Shown one piece after another: positions 33,780 to 40,729 of a stretch of DNA of 64,000 nucleotides. The notes beneath the pieces are model-generated. The model was not told the origin of the DNA. It ran no database searches and saw nothing but the letters and a program-made list of their open reading frames with translations. The position numbers and the translations under genes were made by a program. The DNA lies in contig CAVWYO010000009.1 in the NCBI GenBank assembly GCA_963759235.1, positions 192,776-256,775 of the forward strand, written 5' to 3'. Within the stretch, counting starts at the first letter, position 1; the number at the start of each line of letters is the position of its first letter. The DNA comes from Bauldia sp963759235 (lineage in GTDB: Bacteria > Pseudomonadota > Alphaproteobacteria > Rhizobiales > Kaistiaceae).

Positions 33780-34529
33780 ATGGCCGGACATTCCCAGTTC
33801 AAGAACATCATGCACAAGAAGGGCGCCGCCGACGCGCGCCGTTCGAAGGTCTTCTCCAAGCTCGCCCGCGAAATCACCGTGGCGGCCAAGCTCGGCACGC
33901 CGGATCCGACGATGAATCCTCGGCTGCGTCTGGCCATCCAGAACGCCCGCGCCGAGAACATGCCGAAGGACAACATCGAGCGCGCCATCAAGAAGGCGCT
34001 GGGCGGCGACGCGGAGAACTACGAGGAAGTCCGCTACGAGGGCTACGGCCCGGGCGGCGTCGCGGTCGTCGTCGAGGCGCTGACCGACAATCGCAATCGC
34101 ACGGCAAGCGCGGTGCGCTCCTATTTCACCAAGCACGGCGGCGCGCTCGGCGAGACGGGTTCCGTCTCCTTCCTGTTCGATCGCGTCGGGCAGATCGTCT
34201 ACAAGCCGGAGGCCGGCTCGCCCGACGAGGTGCTGGAGGCGGCGATCAATGCGGGAGCCGACGACGTGCAGAGCGGCGAGGACGGCCATGTCATCATCTG
34301 CGCCTTCGGCGATCTCGGCGATGTCGCCAGGAACCTGGAGGAGGCTCTCGGCGAGGCGGAGTCGGTGAAGGCGGTGTGGCAGCCGCAGACCGTGACCGAG
34401 CTCGACGAAGAAAAAGCGACGACGATGATGAAGCTGGTTTCGGCCCTCGACGACGACGACGACGTGCAGTCGGTCTATTCGAATTTCGAGGTACCCGACG
34501 AGGTCATGGAAAAGCTGACCGCGGCGTGA
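33780..34529 (+). CDS. yebC: YebC/PmpR-family protein
   Basis: 249 residues. MAGHSQFKNIMHKKGAADARRSKVFSKLAREI is nearly invariant in the family, with NPRLRLAIQNARAENMPKDNIERAI, EEVRYEGYGPGGVAVVVEALTDNRNRT and VQSVYSNFEVPDEVMEKL. YebC proteins act as transcriptional regulators and, in recent work on relatives, as translation factors at proline stretches. In many alphaproteobacteria it lies close upstream of ruvC, and here ruvC follows 2.6 kb later with three genes between. Confidence 0.96.
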   Translation: MAGHSQFKNIMHKKGAADARRSKVFSKLAREITVAAKLGTPDPTMNPRLRLAIQNARAENMPKDNIERAIKKALGGDAENYEEVRYEGYGPGGVAVVVEALTDNRNRTASAVRSYFTKHGGALGETGSVSFLFDRVGQIVYKPEAGSPDEVLEAAINAGADDVQSGEDGHVIICAFGDLGDVARNLEEALGEAESVKAVWQPQTVTELDEEKATTMMKLVSALDDDDDVQSVYSNFEVPDEVMEKLTAA

Positions 34530-34700
34530 TCACGCCATGCAGTCGCCGCAGGTACGGGACATCGTTTCAGATTCGTTGCGCGACGGCCGGGCCGGCAGGC
34601 TGCAGCCTCGCTCCGTGTCGGTGCCGAACCCGTCGGTGCCGTGGATGCCTATGGGAGTCCACCGCCCTGCGGCGGCGGGGACGCGTGCGGAGGAAATGCC

Positions 34701-35339
34701 ATGGAACGGCTCTATGCCTGGACGTTTGCGCTTGTCGGATGGTTCGCCGTCATCGGGCAGTATGTCGTCTCGGACGATCATACGCTGGCGGGCACGGTCA
34801 ATTACCTCAGCTACTTCACGATCCTGTCGAACATCCTCGTGGCGCTGACTTTCACCTATGCATCGGTGGCGCCCAACTCGCGGACCGGTCGGTTTCTGCT
34901 CCGGCCGACGACCACTCTGGCGACCGTGGTCTACATAACCGTCACCGGCCTCACCTACTATTTCCTGCTGAGCAGCCTCTATAACCTCGAAGGCTGGACC
35001 AAGCATTTCGACCACCTTCTCCACTACATCATGCCGCCGGGCTTCGTCCTGTTCTGGCTGCTTTTCATGCCGAAGGGCGCGCTTCACCTCCGCACCGTCC
35101 TGTGGATGATGGTTCCGCCGCTGGTCTACGGCGCGTGGACCCTTCTCCACGGCGCCTTCTCCGGCTTCTATCCTTATCCCTTCGTCGACGTCACCAAGTT
35201 CGGTTACCCGCGTGTGTTCCTCCACATCATCGAGTTCGTCTTCATTTTCAGCTTCACGGGCGTCGCCTACGTCTTTGTCGATCGCGTCATCGCCTACCTC
35301 GACCTCCAGACAGCGCCGGCGGTCGCGCCGGCCGAGTGA
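34701..35339 (+). CDS. Pr6Pr-type six-span membrane protein
   Basis: 212 residues from the ATG at 34701, behind GGAGG; an earlier in-frame ATG lies in glycine/cysteine-rich sequence and is rejected. Spans include LYAWTFALVGWFAVIGQYVV, FTILSNILVALTFTYASVAP, TVVYITVTGLTYYFLLS, HYIMPPGFVLFWLLFMP and FLHIIEFVFIFSFTGVAYVFVD. The NYLSYFTILSNILVAL motif followed by HDLLHY-like residues (KHFDHLLHYIMPP) fits the Pr6Pr/FAR-17a-like family. Function unknown. Confidence 0.78.
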   Translation: MERLYAWTFALVGWFAVIGQYVVSDDHTLAGTVNYLSYFTILSNILVALTFTYASVAPNSRTGRFLLRPTTTLATVVYITVTGLTYYFLLSSLYNLEGWTKHFDHLLHYIMPPGFVLFWLLFMPKGALHLRTVLWMMVPPLVYGAWTLLHGAFSGFYPYPFVDVTKFGYPRVFLHIIEFVFIFSFTGVAYVFVDRVIAYLDLQTAPAVAPAE

Positions 35340-35375
35340 CGATCGCGCATCGCGGGCCGCGCACCCGTCCTTTAT

Positions 35376-36296
35376 TCAGGGTATGAGCGTCGCCTGTTCG
35401 TTGCGGATCGCCTCGATATGCTCGTGTGTCCAGCTGGTCGGAATGCCGAGCGGGTAGAGGCAGAGGAAAAGGAACAGCGCCACCAGCACCGGGCTTGTCC
35501 GCCGCGGCTCCGGCGTGACGACCGCCGCGGCAGGCGGCTTCCGCCTCGATGCCCATATCAGCACCGCAATGCCGATCGCCGCCATCGCCAGGTTGAAGTA
35601 CTGGCCTTGGCCGATGCCGAGCCAACCGCCCTCATAGTCGCGGAAGAAATCAACCCCGAAGCGCAAGGCGCCATAGAGGAAGACGAAGGCTCCCATCGCC
35701 ACGCCTCGGCCGGCGGGAAACCGCTTCAGGACCCAGATGAGTATGGGGACCATCACCAGGTTCTTGGCACTTTCGTAGAGGGCCACCGGGTGACGGGCAC
35801 CCTCGACGTCGGGGTAGACGAACCCCCACGGCATCGCGGTTACCGAGCCGATCACGCCGCCTTCGATGAAGTTGCCGAGGCGTCCGATCCCCATGACAAA
35901 GGCGGCGGGTACCGCAAGTTCGTCGGCGGTCTCCACAAACGGCTTCCGGCGCAGCCGGCAGAACAGGAAGACGCCGATCAGCCCGCCGAGCAAGACGCCG
36001 TGCGAGGCCATGCCGCCGCGCCACCAGTTGAAGGCCTCGAGCGGATGCGCGGCATAGAAGACGAGCTCGTAGACCAGGATGTCGAAAATGCGGCCGCCGA
36101 TCAGGATGCCGGCCGCCATCAACACCGAAAGCTCGAATACGTCGGCGAGCGACCAGCCGAGGCGCCGACGGCGAAGTGCAAACCAGCCGAACACGGCGAG
36201 GAAGCCGACGGTGTAGACCGCGCCGTACCAATAGACCGGCAGGCCGAAGACGTGGCCGATTTCAAGTCGGAAATCATGTACGATGCCGGAACTCAT
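35376..36296 (-). CDS. Divergent prolipoprotein diacylglyceryl transferase (Lgt) family protein
   Basis: 306 residues from the ATG at 36296. Lgt features: WYGAVYTVGFLAVFGWF, GGMASHGVLLGGLIG (the key histidine), GIGRLGNFIEGGVIGSV (the Lgt arginine signature), HPVALYESAKN and YGALRFGVDFFRD; seven spans. Where E. coli has RIGNFINGE, this protein has RLGNFIEGG, so the conserved Glu151 position is Gly, and the usual N-terminal FP-IDPV segment is absent. It may be a paralogue with altered activity rather than the housekeeping lgt. The C-terminus adds one more span. Confidence 0.75.
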   Translation of the reverse strand: MSSGIVHDFRLEIGHVFGLPVYWYGAVYTVGFLAVFGWFALRRRRLGWSLADVFELSVLMAAGILIGGRIFDILVYELVFYAAHPLEAFNWWRGGMASHGVLLGGLIGVFLFCRLRRKPFVETADELAVPAAFVMGIGRLGNFIEGGVIGSVTAMPWGFVYPDVEGARHPVALYESAKNLVMVPILIWVLKRFPAGRGVAMGAFVFLYGALRFGVDFFRDYEGGWLGIGQGQYFNLAMAAIGIAVLIWASRRKPPAAAVVTPEPRRTSPVLVALFLFLCLYPLGIPTSWTHEHIEAIRNEQATLIP

Positions 36297-36426
36297 CGTG
36301 CGCCTCGTGGATGCAGTGTGTTCCGTTGCGTCCTTGTCGACCTTGATTTCGGTCAAGGACCAGCCGCCCTTTGTCGAAGCGTGATCCGGAGGCCCCGGGG
36401 CGGCAGACACCTGAGGTGAGCCCGCC

Positions 36427-37059
36427 ATGATCATCGACACGGGCCGGCGAACGACCGACTGCCTCGACTGCCTCAAATCGGCCGGTGTTACCGCCGTCAT
36501 CCGCTACTATGCCCGCGAAACCCGCATGCCGGAGAAGCGGCTCACCCGCGGCGAGGCCGAGGCGCTTGTCTCGGCCGGCATCCGCATCGGCGTAGTCTTC
36601 CAGAGCGCCGGCGACGGGCCGGCCTGTTTCTCGGGCGAGATCGGGTCGGCGGACGGGGCCTATGCTCGCGACTACGCGGCGTCGGTCATCGGCCAGCCGA
36701 CGGGATCGGCCATCTATTTCGCGGTCGACTACGATGCCGGCGAAAGCGATGTCCGCGAGCGGATCGTTCCCTATTTCCGCGCAGTCGTCGTTGCGATGGC
36801 AATGGCCTCTAACGGCTGGCGCTATCGCGTCGGGGTCTATGGCGGCGGGCTGGTCTGCCGCGCGGTTTGCGACGTCGGTCTGGCGGAATTCGCCTGGCTC
36901 GCCAACCAGCCCGGCGCAACGCCCTTCGACCGGTGGACGCTTTGCCAGGCCGAGGCGTCGACGCTCTGCGGCATCGCGGTCGACCGCAATCTCTTGCATC
37001 CTGACGCAGAGAGCTTCGGGGCGTTTGCCGCTCTCGAGCCGCCGCCGGTCGTCGACTGA
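36427..37059 (+). CDS. DUF1906 glycoside-hydrolase-like (Rv2525c-type) protein
   Basis: 210 residues. IIDTGRRTTDCLDCLKSAGVTAVIRYYARE opens a TIM-barrel-like fold; GIRIGVVFQSAGDG, YAASVIGQPTGSAIYFAVDYDA and VGVYGGGLVCRAV follow, and the terminal VDRNLL aspartate is typical. Family members resemble lysozyme-like hydrolases that act on peptidoglycan, but no signal peptide is seen here. It lies 61 bases upstream of ruvC and diverges from the Lgt-like gene. Confidence 0.82.
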   Translation: MIIDTGRRTTDCLDCLKSAGVTAVIRYYARETRMPEKRLTRGEAEALVSAGIRIGVVFQSAGDGPACFSGEIGSADGAYARDYAASVIGQPTGSAIYFAVDYDAGESDVRERIVPYFRAVVVAMAMASNGWRYRVGVYGGGLVCRAVCDVGLAEFAWLANQPGATPFDRWTLCQAEASTLCGIAVDRNLLHPDAESFGAFAALEPPPVVD

Positions 37060-37120
37060 ACCGGCGGTGCCGCCGGGTGTCGTTGGCGTTGCGGCTGCTT
37101 CGGGTCTACGTCTCTTGTGG

Positions 37121-37624
37121 ATGAACCCGCCGATTCGCATCCTGGGCGTCGATCCCGGCCTTCGCCGCACCGGCTGGGGCGTCGTCGTCATGCGCGGCAA
37201 CGAACTCGGCTTCGTCGCCGCCGGGACGATCCACGCGCCGCTCGACGGTGAGTTGGCCGCCCGGTTGCTCGCCCTGCACGTCGGGCTCGCCGAGGTGGTG
37301 CGCGTCCATGATCCCGACGAGGCGGCGGTCGAGCAGACCTTCGTCAATCGCGACGCCGCGGCGACGCTCAAGCTCGGGCAGGCACGCGGCATCGCGCTCC
37401 TCGTTCCGGCGCAGGCAGGCCTGCCCGTCGCCGAGTACGCGCCGAATGCCGTGAAGAAGACGATCGTCGGTGCCGGGCATGCCGAGAAGGGGCAGATCCG
37501 GGCGATGGTGCGGGTGCTCCTTCCCCGGGCGCAGTTCGATTCGGACGACGCCGCCGACGCGCTGGCCATCGCCATCTGCCATGCCCACCATCGGACGGCC
37601 CGGCTTCTGCTTGCCCCAACGTGA
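37121..37624 (+). CDS. ruvC: Crossover junction endodeoxyribonuclease RuvC
   Basis: 167 residues from the ATG at 37121. Catalytic acids lie in ILGVDPGLRRTGWGV (Asp11), AAVEQTFVNRDAA (Glu) and DSDDAADALAIAICH (Asp pair). RuvC resolves Holliday junctions extruded by RuvAB. VapBC lies between it and ruvA, which normally follows directly. Confidence 0.97.
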   Translation: MNPPIRILGVDPGLRRTGWGVVVMRGNELGFVAAGTIHAPLDGELAARLLALHVGLAEVVRVHDPDEAAVEQTFVNRDAAATLKLGQARGIALLVPAQAGLPVAEYAPNAVKKTIVGAGHAEKGQIRAMVRVLLPRAQFDSDDAADALAIAICHAHHRTARLLLAPT

Positions 37625-37666
37625 TCGCCGGACTGACGTTGCGCGTGTTTCCTTATTGTTCTATTT

Positions 37667-37680
37667 CTTACTTTAGTAAG
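37667..37680. promoter_or_regulatory. Candidate VapB operator
   Basis: CTTAC (37667-37671), TTTA spacer, GTAAG (37676-37680): a perfect inverted repeat in an AT-rich patch 20 bases upstream of vapB. AbrB-type antitoxins commonly bind such sites with their toxin. Confidence 0.55.
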
Positions 37681-37700
37681 TAAAGAATTCGGAGAGCGCC

Positions 37701-37949
37701 ATGCGGGTGAGCACCAAGGGCCAGGTCACCATCCCCAAGGAGGTTCGCGAGCGAGCCGGAATCCGTCCTGGCAGCGAGGTTGAGTTCGATGTGGACGGCG
37801 AGCTCATTACGATGAGGCGCGTCGCGCCGCGAAAGCGTCCCGGAAAGAGCCGTGGCGAAAAGATTGTCGAGGCGCTGGCTGGCAGCAGGACCGCCAACCG
37901 CGATCTTTCTACCGACGAATTGATGCGGTTGTTGCGCGGGGATGACTGA
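37701..37949 (+). CDS. vapB: VapB-type antitoxin with AbrB/SpoVT DNA-binding domain
   Basis: 82 residues. MRVSTKGQVTIPKEVRERAGIRPGSEVEFDVDGELITMRRV is a complete swapped-hairpin AbrB domain; the C-terminal half, RGEKIVEALAGSRTANRDLSTDELMRLLRGDD, is the toxin-binding tail. It overlaps vapC by 8 bases and starts an insertion between ruvC and ruvA. The palindrome just upstream suits autoregulation. Confidence 0.93.
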   Translation: MRVSTKGQVTIPKEVRERAGIRPGSEVEFDVDGELITMRRVAPRKRPGKSRGEKIVEALAGSRTANRDLSTDELMRLLRGDD

Positions 37950-38358
37950 CACCATTGTCGACACCAACGTGCTGCTCGACATCAATGGGCCGGATTCCAT
38001 TTGGAAGGCCTGGTCGACGTTGCGAATGACCGAGGCCGTCGACGGGGGTGAATTAGTGATCAACCAGGTTATCTACGCCGAAGTCTCCTCCGGATACGCG
38101 CGGCGTGAGGACCTGGATGCGGTCCTGGCCCCCTCTTCCTATCGCCGCGAGAACGTTCCCTGGGATGCCGCTTATCTCGCAGGCGTCGCCTTCCTCGAAT
38201 ATCGCCGGCGCGGCGGCAGGCGGTCCTCGCCACTTGCGGATTTCTTCATTGGTGCGCATGCCGCTGTCCGCGGATACAGGCTGCTGACCCGCGACCGCGG
38301 CTATTACGCGGGATATTTTCCGACGCTCGACATCATATCGCCGGACGCCCGGCCATGA
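37942..38358 (+). CDS. vapC: VapC-type PIN-domain toxin
   Basis: 138 residues. PIN-domain acids are visible: DTNVLLD (Asp7), VIYAEVSSG (Glu), SPLADFFIGAHAA (Asp) and LLTRDRGYY (Asp). VapC toxins are Mg-dependent RNases, often cutting tRNA or rRNA loops. The full acidic set suggests it is active. Its stop overlaps the ruvA ATG in an ATGA, so ruvA translation is coupled to toxin translation. Confidence 0.93.
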   Translation: MTDTIVDTNVLLDINGPDSIWKAWSTLRMTEAVDGGELVINQVIYAEVSSGYARREDLDAVLAPSSYRRENVPWDAAYLAGVAFLEYRRRGGRRSSPLADFFIGAHAAVRGYRLLTRDRGYYAGYFPTLDIISPDARP

Positions 38359-38972
38359 TCGGCAAGCTCAGGGGGATCATCGATTCCTACGGCGAGGACT
38401 GGGTGATCGTCGACGTCGGCGGGGTCGGCTATCAGGTCCATTGCTCCGCCCGCACGCTGCAGGCGCTGCCTTCGCCGGGGGAAGCGGCGAGCCTGTCGAT
38501 CGAGACCTATGTCCGCGAGGACATGATCAAGCTCTACGGCTTCGCCAGCGACCTCGAACGCGAATGGTTTCGGCTCTTGCAGACCGTGCAGGGCGTCGGC
38601 GCCCGGGTGGCGCTGGCGGTCCTCGGCGTTTTGAAGCCGGGGGATCTCGCCACCGCCATCGCGCTCCAGGACAGGGCGCAGCTTGCCCGTGCTCCCGGCG
38701 TCGGCAGGAAGGTCGCCGAGCGCATCGTGGCGGAACTGCGTGACAGGGCGCCGGCCTATTCGAGCGCCGACCCGGCGGTGATCCATCTCCAGGCCGACCT
38801 CGCCGAACGCCGCGCCCCGCAGCCGATCGCTGACGCAGTGTCGGCGCTGGTCAATCTCGGCTATGCCCAGGTTCAGGCGAGCGCCGCGGTGGCTGCCGCC
38901 TCGCGCTCCGGCGGCGAAGCGGCAACCACCGAACAGCTCATCCGGCTCGGCCTGAAGGAACTCGCACGGTGA
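38355..38972 (+). CDS. ruvA: Holliday junction branch migration protein RuvA
   Basis: 205 residues. MIGKLRGIIDSYGEDWVIVDVGGVGYQVHCS is the N-terminal OB domain; VQGVGARVALAVLGVLKPGDLATAI and APGVGRKVAERIVAELRDR are the helix-hairpin-helix junction-binding motifs, with the flexible domain III near QPIADAVSALVNLGYAQVQASAAV. It forms tetramers that hold the junction for RuvB. Its ATG overlaps vapC. Confidence 0.97.
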   Translation: MIGKLRGIIDSYGEDWVIVDVGGVGYQVHCSARTLQALPSPGEAASLSIETYVREDMIKLYGFASDLEREWFRLLQTVQGVGARVALAVLGVLKPGDLATAIALQDRAQLARAPGVGRKVAERIVAELRDRAPAYSSADPAVIHLQADLAERRAPQPIADAVSALVNLGYAQVQASAAVAAASRSGGEAATTEQLIRLGLKELAR

Positions 38973-39048
38973 TCGTGACAGGGGCGATCAGAGGTCGGGG
39001 CAGTCGGACGCCACGTCCGAACGACGGCCAACGCCAAGGCCGGGCGCC

Positions 39049-39534
39049 ATGAACGATGACGAGTCGACCCTGCTCGAGCCGGTGAGCGACCCGGCGTGGC
39101 TGCAACGCTTCATCGTCACGCGGTGGGGCGAACCCGGCGTGGTCAGCCGCGGCCGGCTGTGGACCGGCGAGGCGCTGACCGCGATCCGCGCGGTTGACGA
39201 CGGCGAGACCGTCGGCGTCGCGAGCTGGGCGGCCGAGGACGACGCCTGGCAGCTGGTGACGCTGGATAGCCTCTTTCCCGGCCGCGGAATCGGCACCCGC
39301 CTTGTAGAGGCGGTGGTCGAACTCGCCCGGCGGCTCGGCGTCCGCCGGATTTGGCTGGTCACCACCAACGACAATCTGGAGGCGCTGCGGTTTCATCAAC
39401 GCCGCGGCTTCCGTATCGTGGCGGTCCACCCCGGCGCAATCGAAGGGAGCCGCCGCATCAAACCGTCTATCCCCGAGGTCGGCGCCTTCAGCATTCCGAT
39501 CCGCGACGAGATCGAGCTGGAGCATCCGCTGTGA
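39049..39534 (+). CDS. GNAT-family N-acetyltransferase
   Basis: 161 residues. The acetyl-CoA motif is LVTLDSLFPGRGIGTRLVEAVVELARRLGVRRIWLVTTNDNLEALRFHQRRGFRIV, a standard GNAT fold. The substrate is unknown. It lies between ruvA and ruvB, which are normally adjacent; its stop overlaps the GTG start of ruvB by 4 bases, so it is co-translated with ruvB. Confidence 0.9.
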   Translation: MNDDESTLLEPVSDPAWLQRFIVTRWGEPGVVSRGRLWTGEALTAIRAVDDGETVGVASWAAEDDAWQLVTLDSLFPGRGIGTRLVEAVVELARRLGVRRIWLVTTNDNLEALRFHQRRGFRIVAVHPGAIEGSRRIKPSIPEVGAFSIPIRDEIELEHPL

Positions 39535-40580
39535 GCCGGCTGGTCACGCCAGAGAGCCGCGACGACGACGCGCCCGAGGCGACGCTTCGCCCGCAGCTCC
39601 TGTCGGAGTTCGTCGGCCAGGCGCAGTCCTGCGCCAACCTCAAGGTGTTCATCGACGCCGCGCGGGCGCGCGGCGAGGCGCTCGACCACGTGCTCTTCGT
39701 CGGCCCGCCCGGCCTCGGCAAGACGACGCTGGCGCAGATCGTCGCCCGCGAGCTCGGCGTCAATTTCCGGGCAACTTCCGGGCCGGTCATCGCCAAGTCC
39801 GGCGACCTCGCCGCACTTCTCACCAATCTCGAGGACCGCGACGTTCTCTTCATCGACGAGATCCATCGTCTCGCGCCGGCGGTCGAGGAGATCCTTTATC
39901 CGGCGCTGGAGGATTTTCAGCTCGATCTGATCATCGGCGAGGGGCCGGCGGCGCGCTCGGTCAAGATCGGGCTCGCTCCGTTCACCCTGGTCGGGGCGAC
40001 GACGCGGCTCGGTCTCCTCACCACGCCGCTCCGCGACCGGTTCGGCATCCCGATCCGTCTCAACTTCTATTCCACCGCGGAACTGGAGCACATCGTTCGC
40101 CGGGGCGCGCGCATCCTTGGCGTGGCGCTCACCGACGACGGCGGCGTCGAGATCGCCCGCCGCTCGCGCGGCACGCCGCGCATCGCCACCCGGCTTCTGC
40201 GCCGCGTCCGCGACTTTGCCGCGGCGGACAAGGTCGACGCCATCGACGCGAGGGTCGCCGACCGCGCGCTGGAGCGCCTGGAAGTCGACAAGCTCGGTTT
40301 CGACGCCCTCGACCGGCGCTACATGGAGCTGATCGCCGGAAGCTTCGGCGGCGGCCCGGTCGGGATCGAGACCATCTCGGCCGCCTTGTCGGAGCCGCGC
40401 GACGCCATCGAGGAGATCGTCGAGCCGTTCCTCATCCAGCAGGGCTTCGTCCAGCGCACCCCGCGCGGCCGGCTCCTCACCCCCAACGCCTTCCGCCATC
40501 TCGGGCTGGAAGCGCCGGCCGCCCAGGCGGCGCAGTTCGGGCTGTTCGGGGGGGGGGAGGAGGGGGATCCTATCGAATAG
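39531..40580 (+). CDS. ruvB: Holliday junction helicase motor RuvB
   Basis: 349 residues from the GTG at 39531 inside GTGA of the upstream stop. Walker A GPPGLGKT, Walker B LFIDEIHRL, sensor GATTRLGLLTTPLRDRF and the C-terminal wing TPRGRLLTPNAFRHLGL are intact. It drives branch migration on RuvA-bound junctions. The last codons contain a run of ten G (40548-40557) giving Gly-Gly-Gly-Glu-Glu. Confidence 0.97.
   Translation: MSRLVTPESRDDDAPEATLRPQLLSEFVGQAQSCANLKVFIDAARARGEALDHVLFVGPPGLGKTTLAQIVARELGVNFRATSGPVIAKSGDLAALLTNLEDRDVLFIDEIHRLAPAVEEILYPALEDFQLDLIIGEGPAARSVKIGLAPFTLVGATTRLGLLTTPLRDRFGIPIRLNFYSTAELEHIVRRGARILGVALTDDGGVEIARRSRGTPRIATRLLRRVRDFAAADKVDAIDARVADRALERLEVDKLGFDALDRRYMELIAGSFGGGPVGIETISAALSEPRDAIEEIVEPFLIQQGFVQRTPRGRLLTPNAFRHLGLEAPAAQAAQFGLFGGGEEGDPIE
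40548..40557 (+). repeat. Ten-base poly-G tract near the ruvB 3' end
   Basis: A run of ten G followed by AGGAGGGGG encodes the terminal Gly/Glu residues. Such tracts slip during replication and sequencing; a change of length would alter only the last few residues. Confidence 0.85.
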
Positions 40581-40729
40581 GAAGGGCGACTCCGCTTCTC
40601 ACAGTCAAGCGGCGAGGGGCACACGTGTGCCAACCTATACGGTCGTCCTCCGGCTTGTTTGTAGGACCGTTCGCTGCATACGGACCGAACAACAGTGCAG
40701 AGCTACCGATCAATAGTCTGGATACCGGC

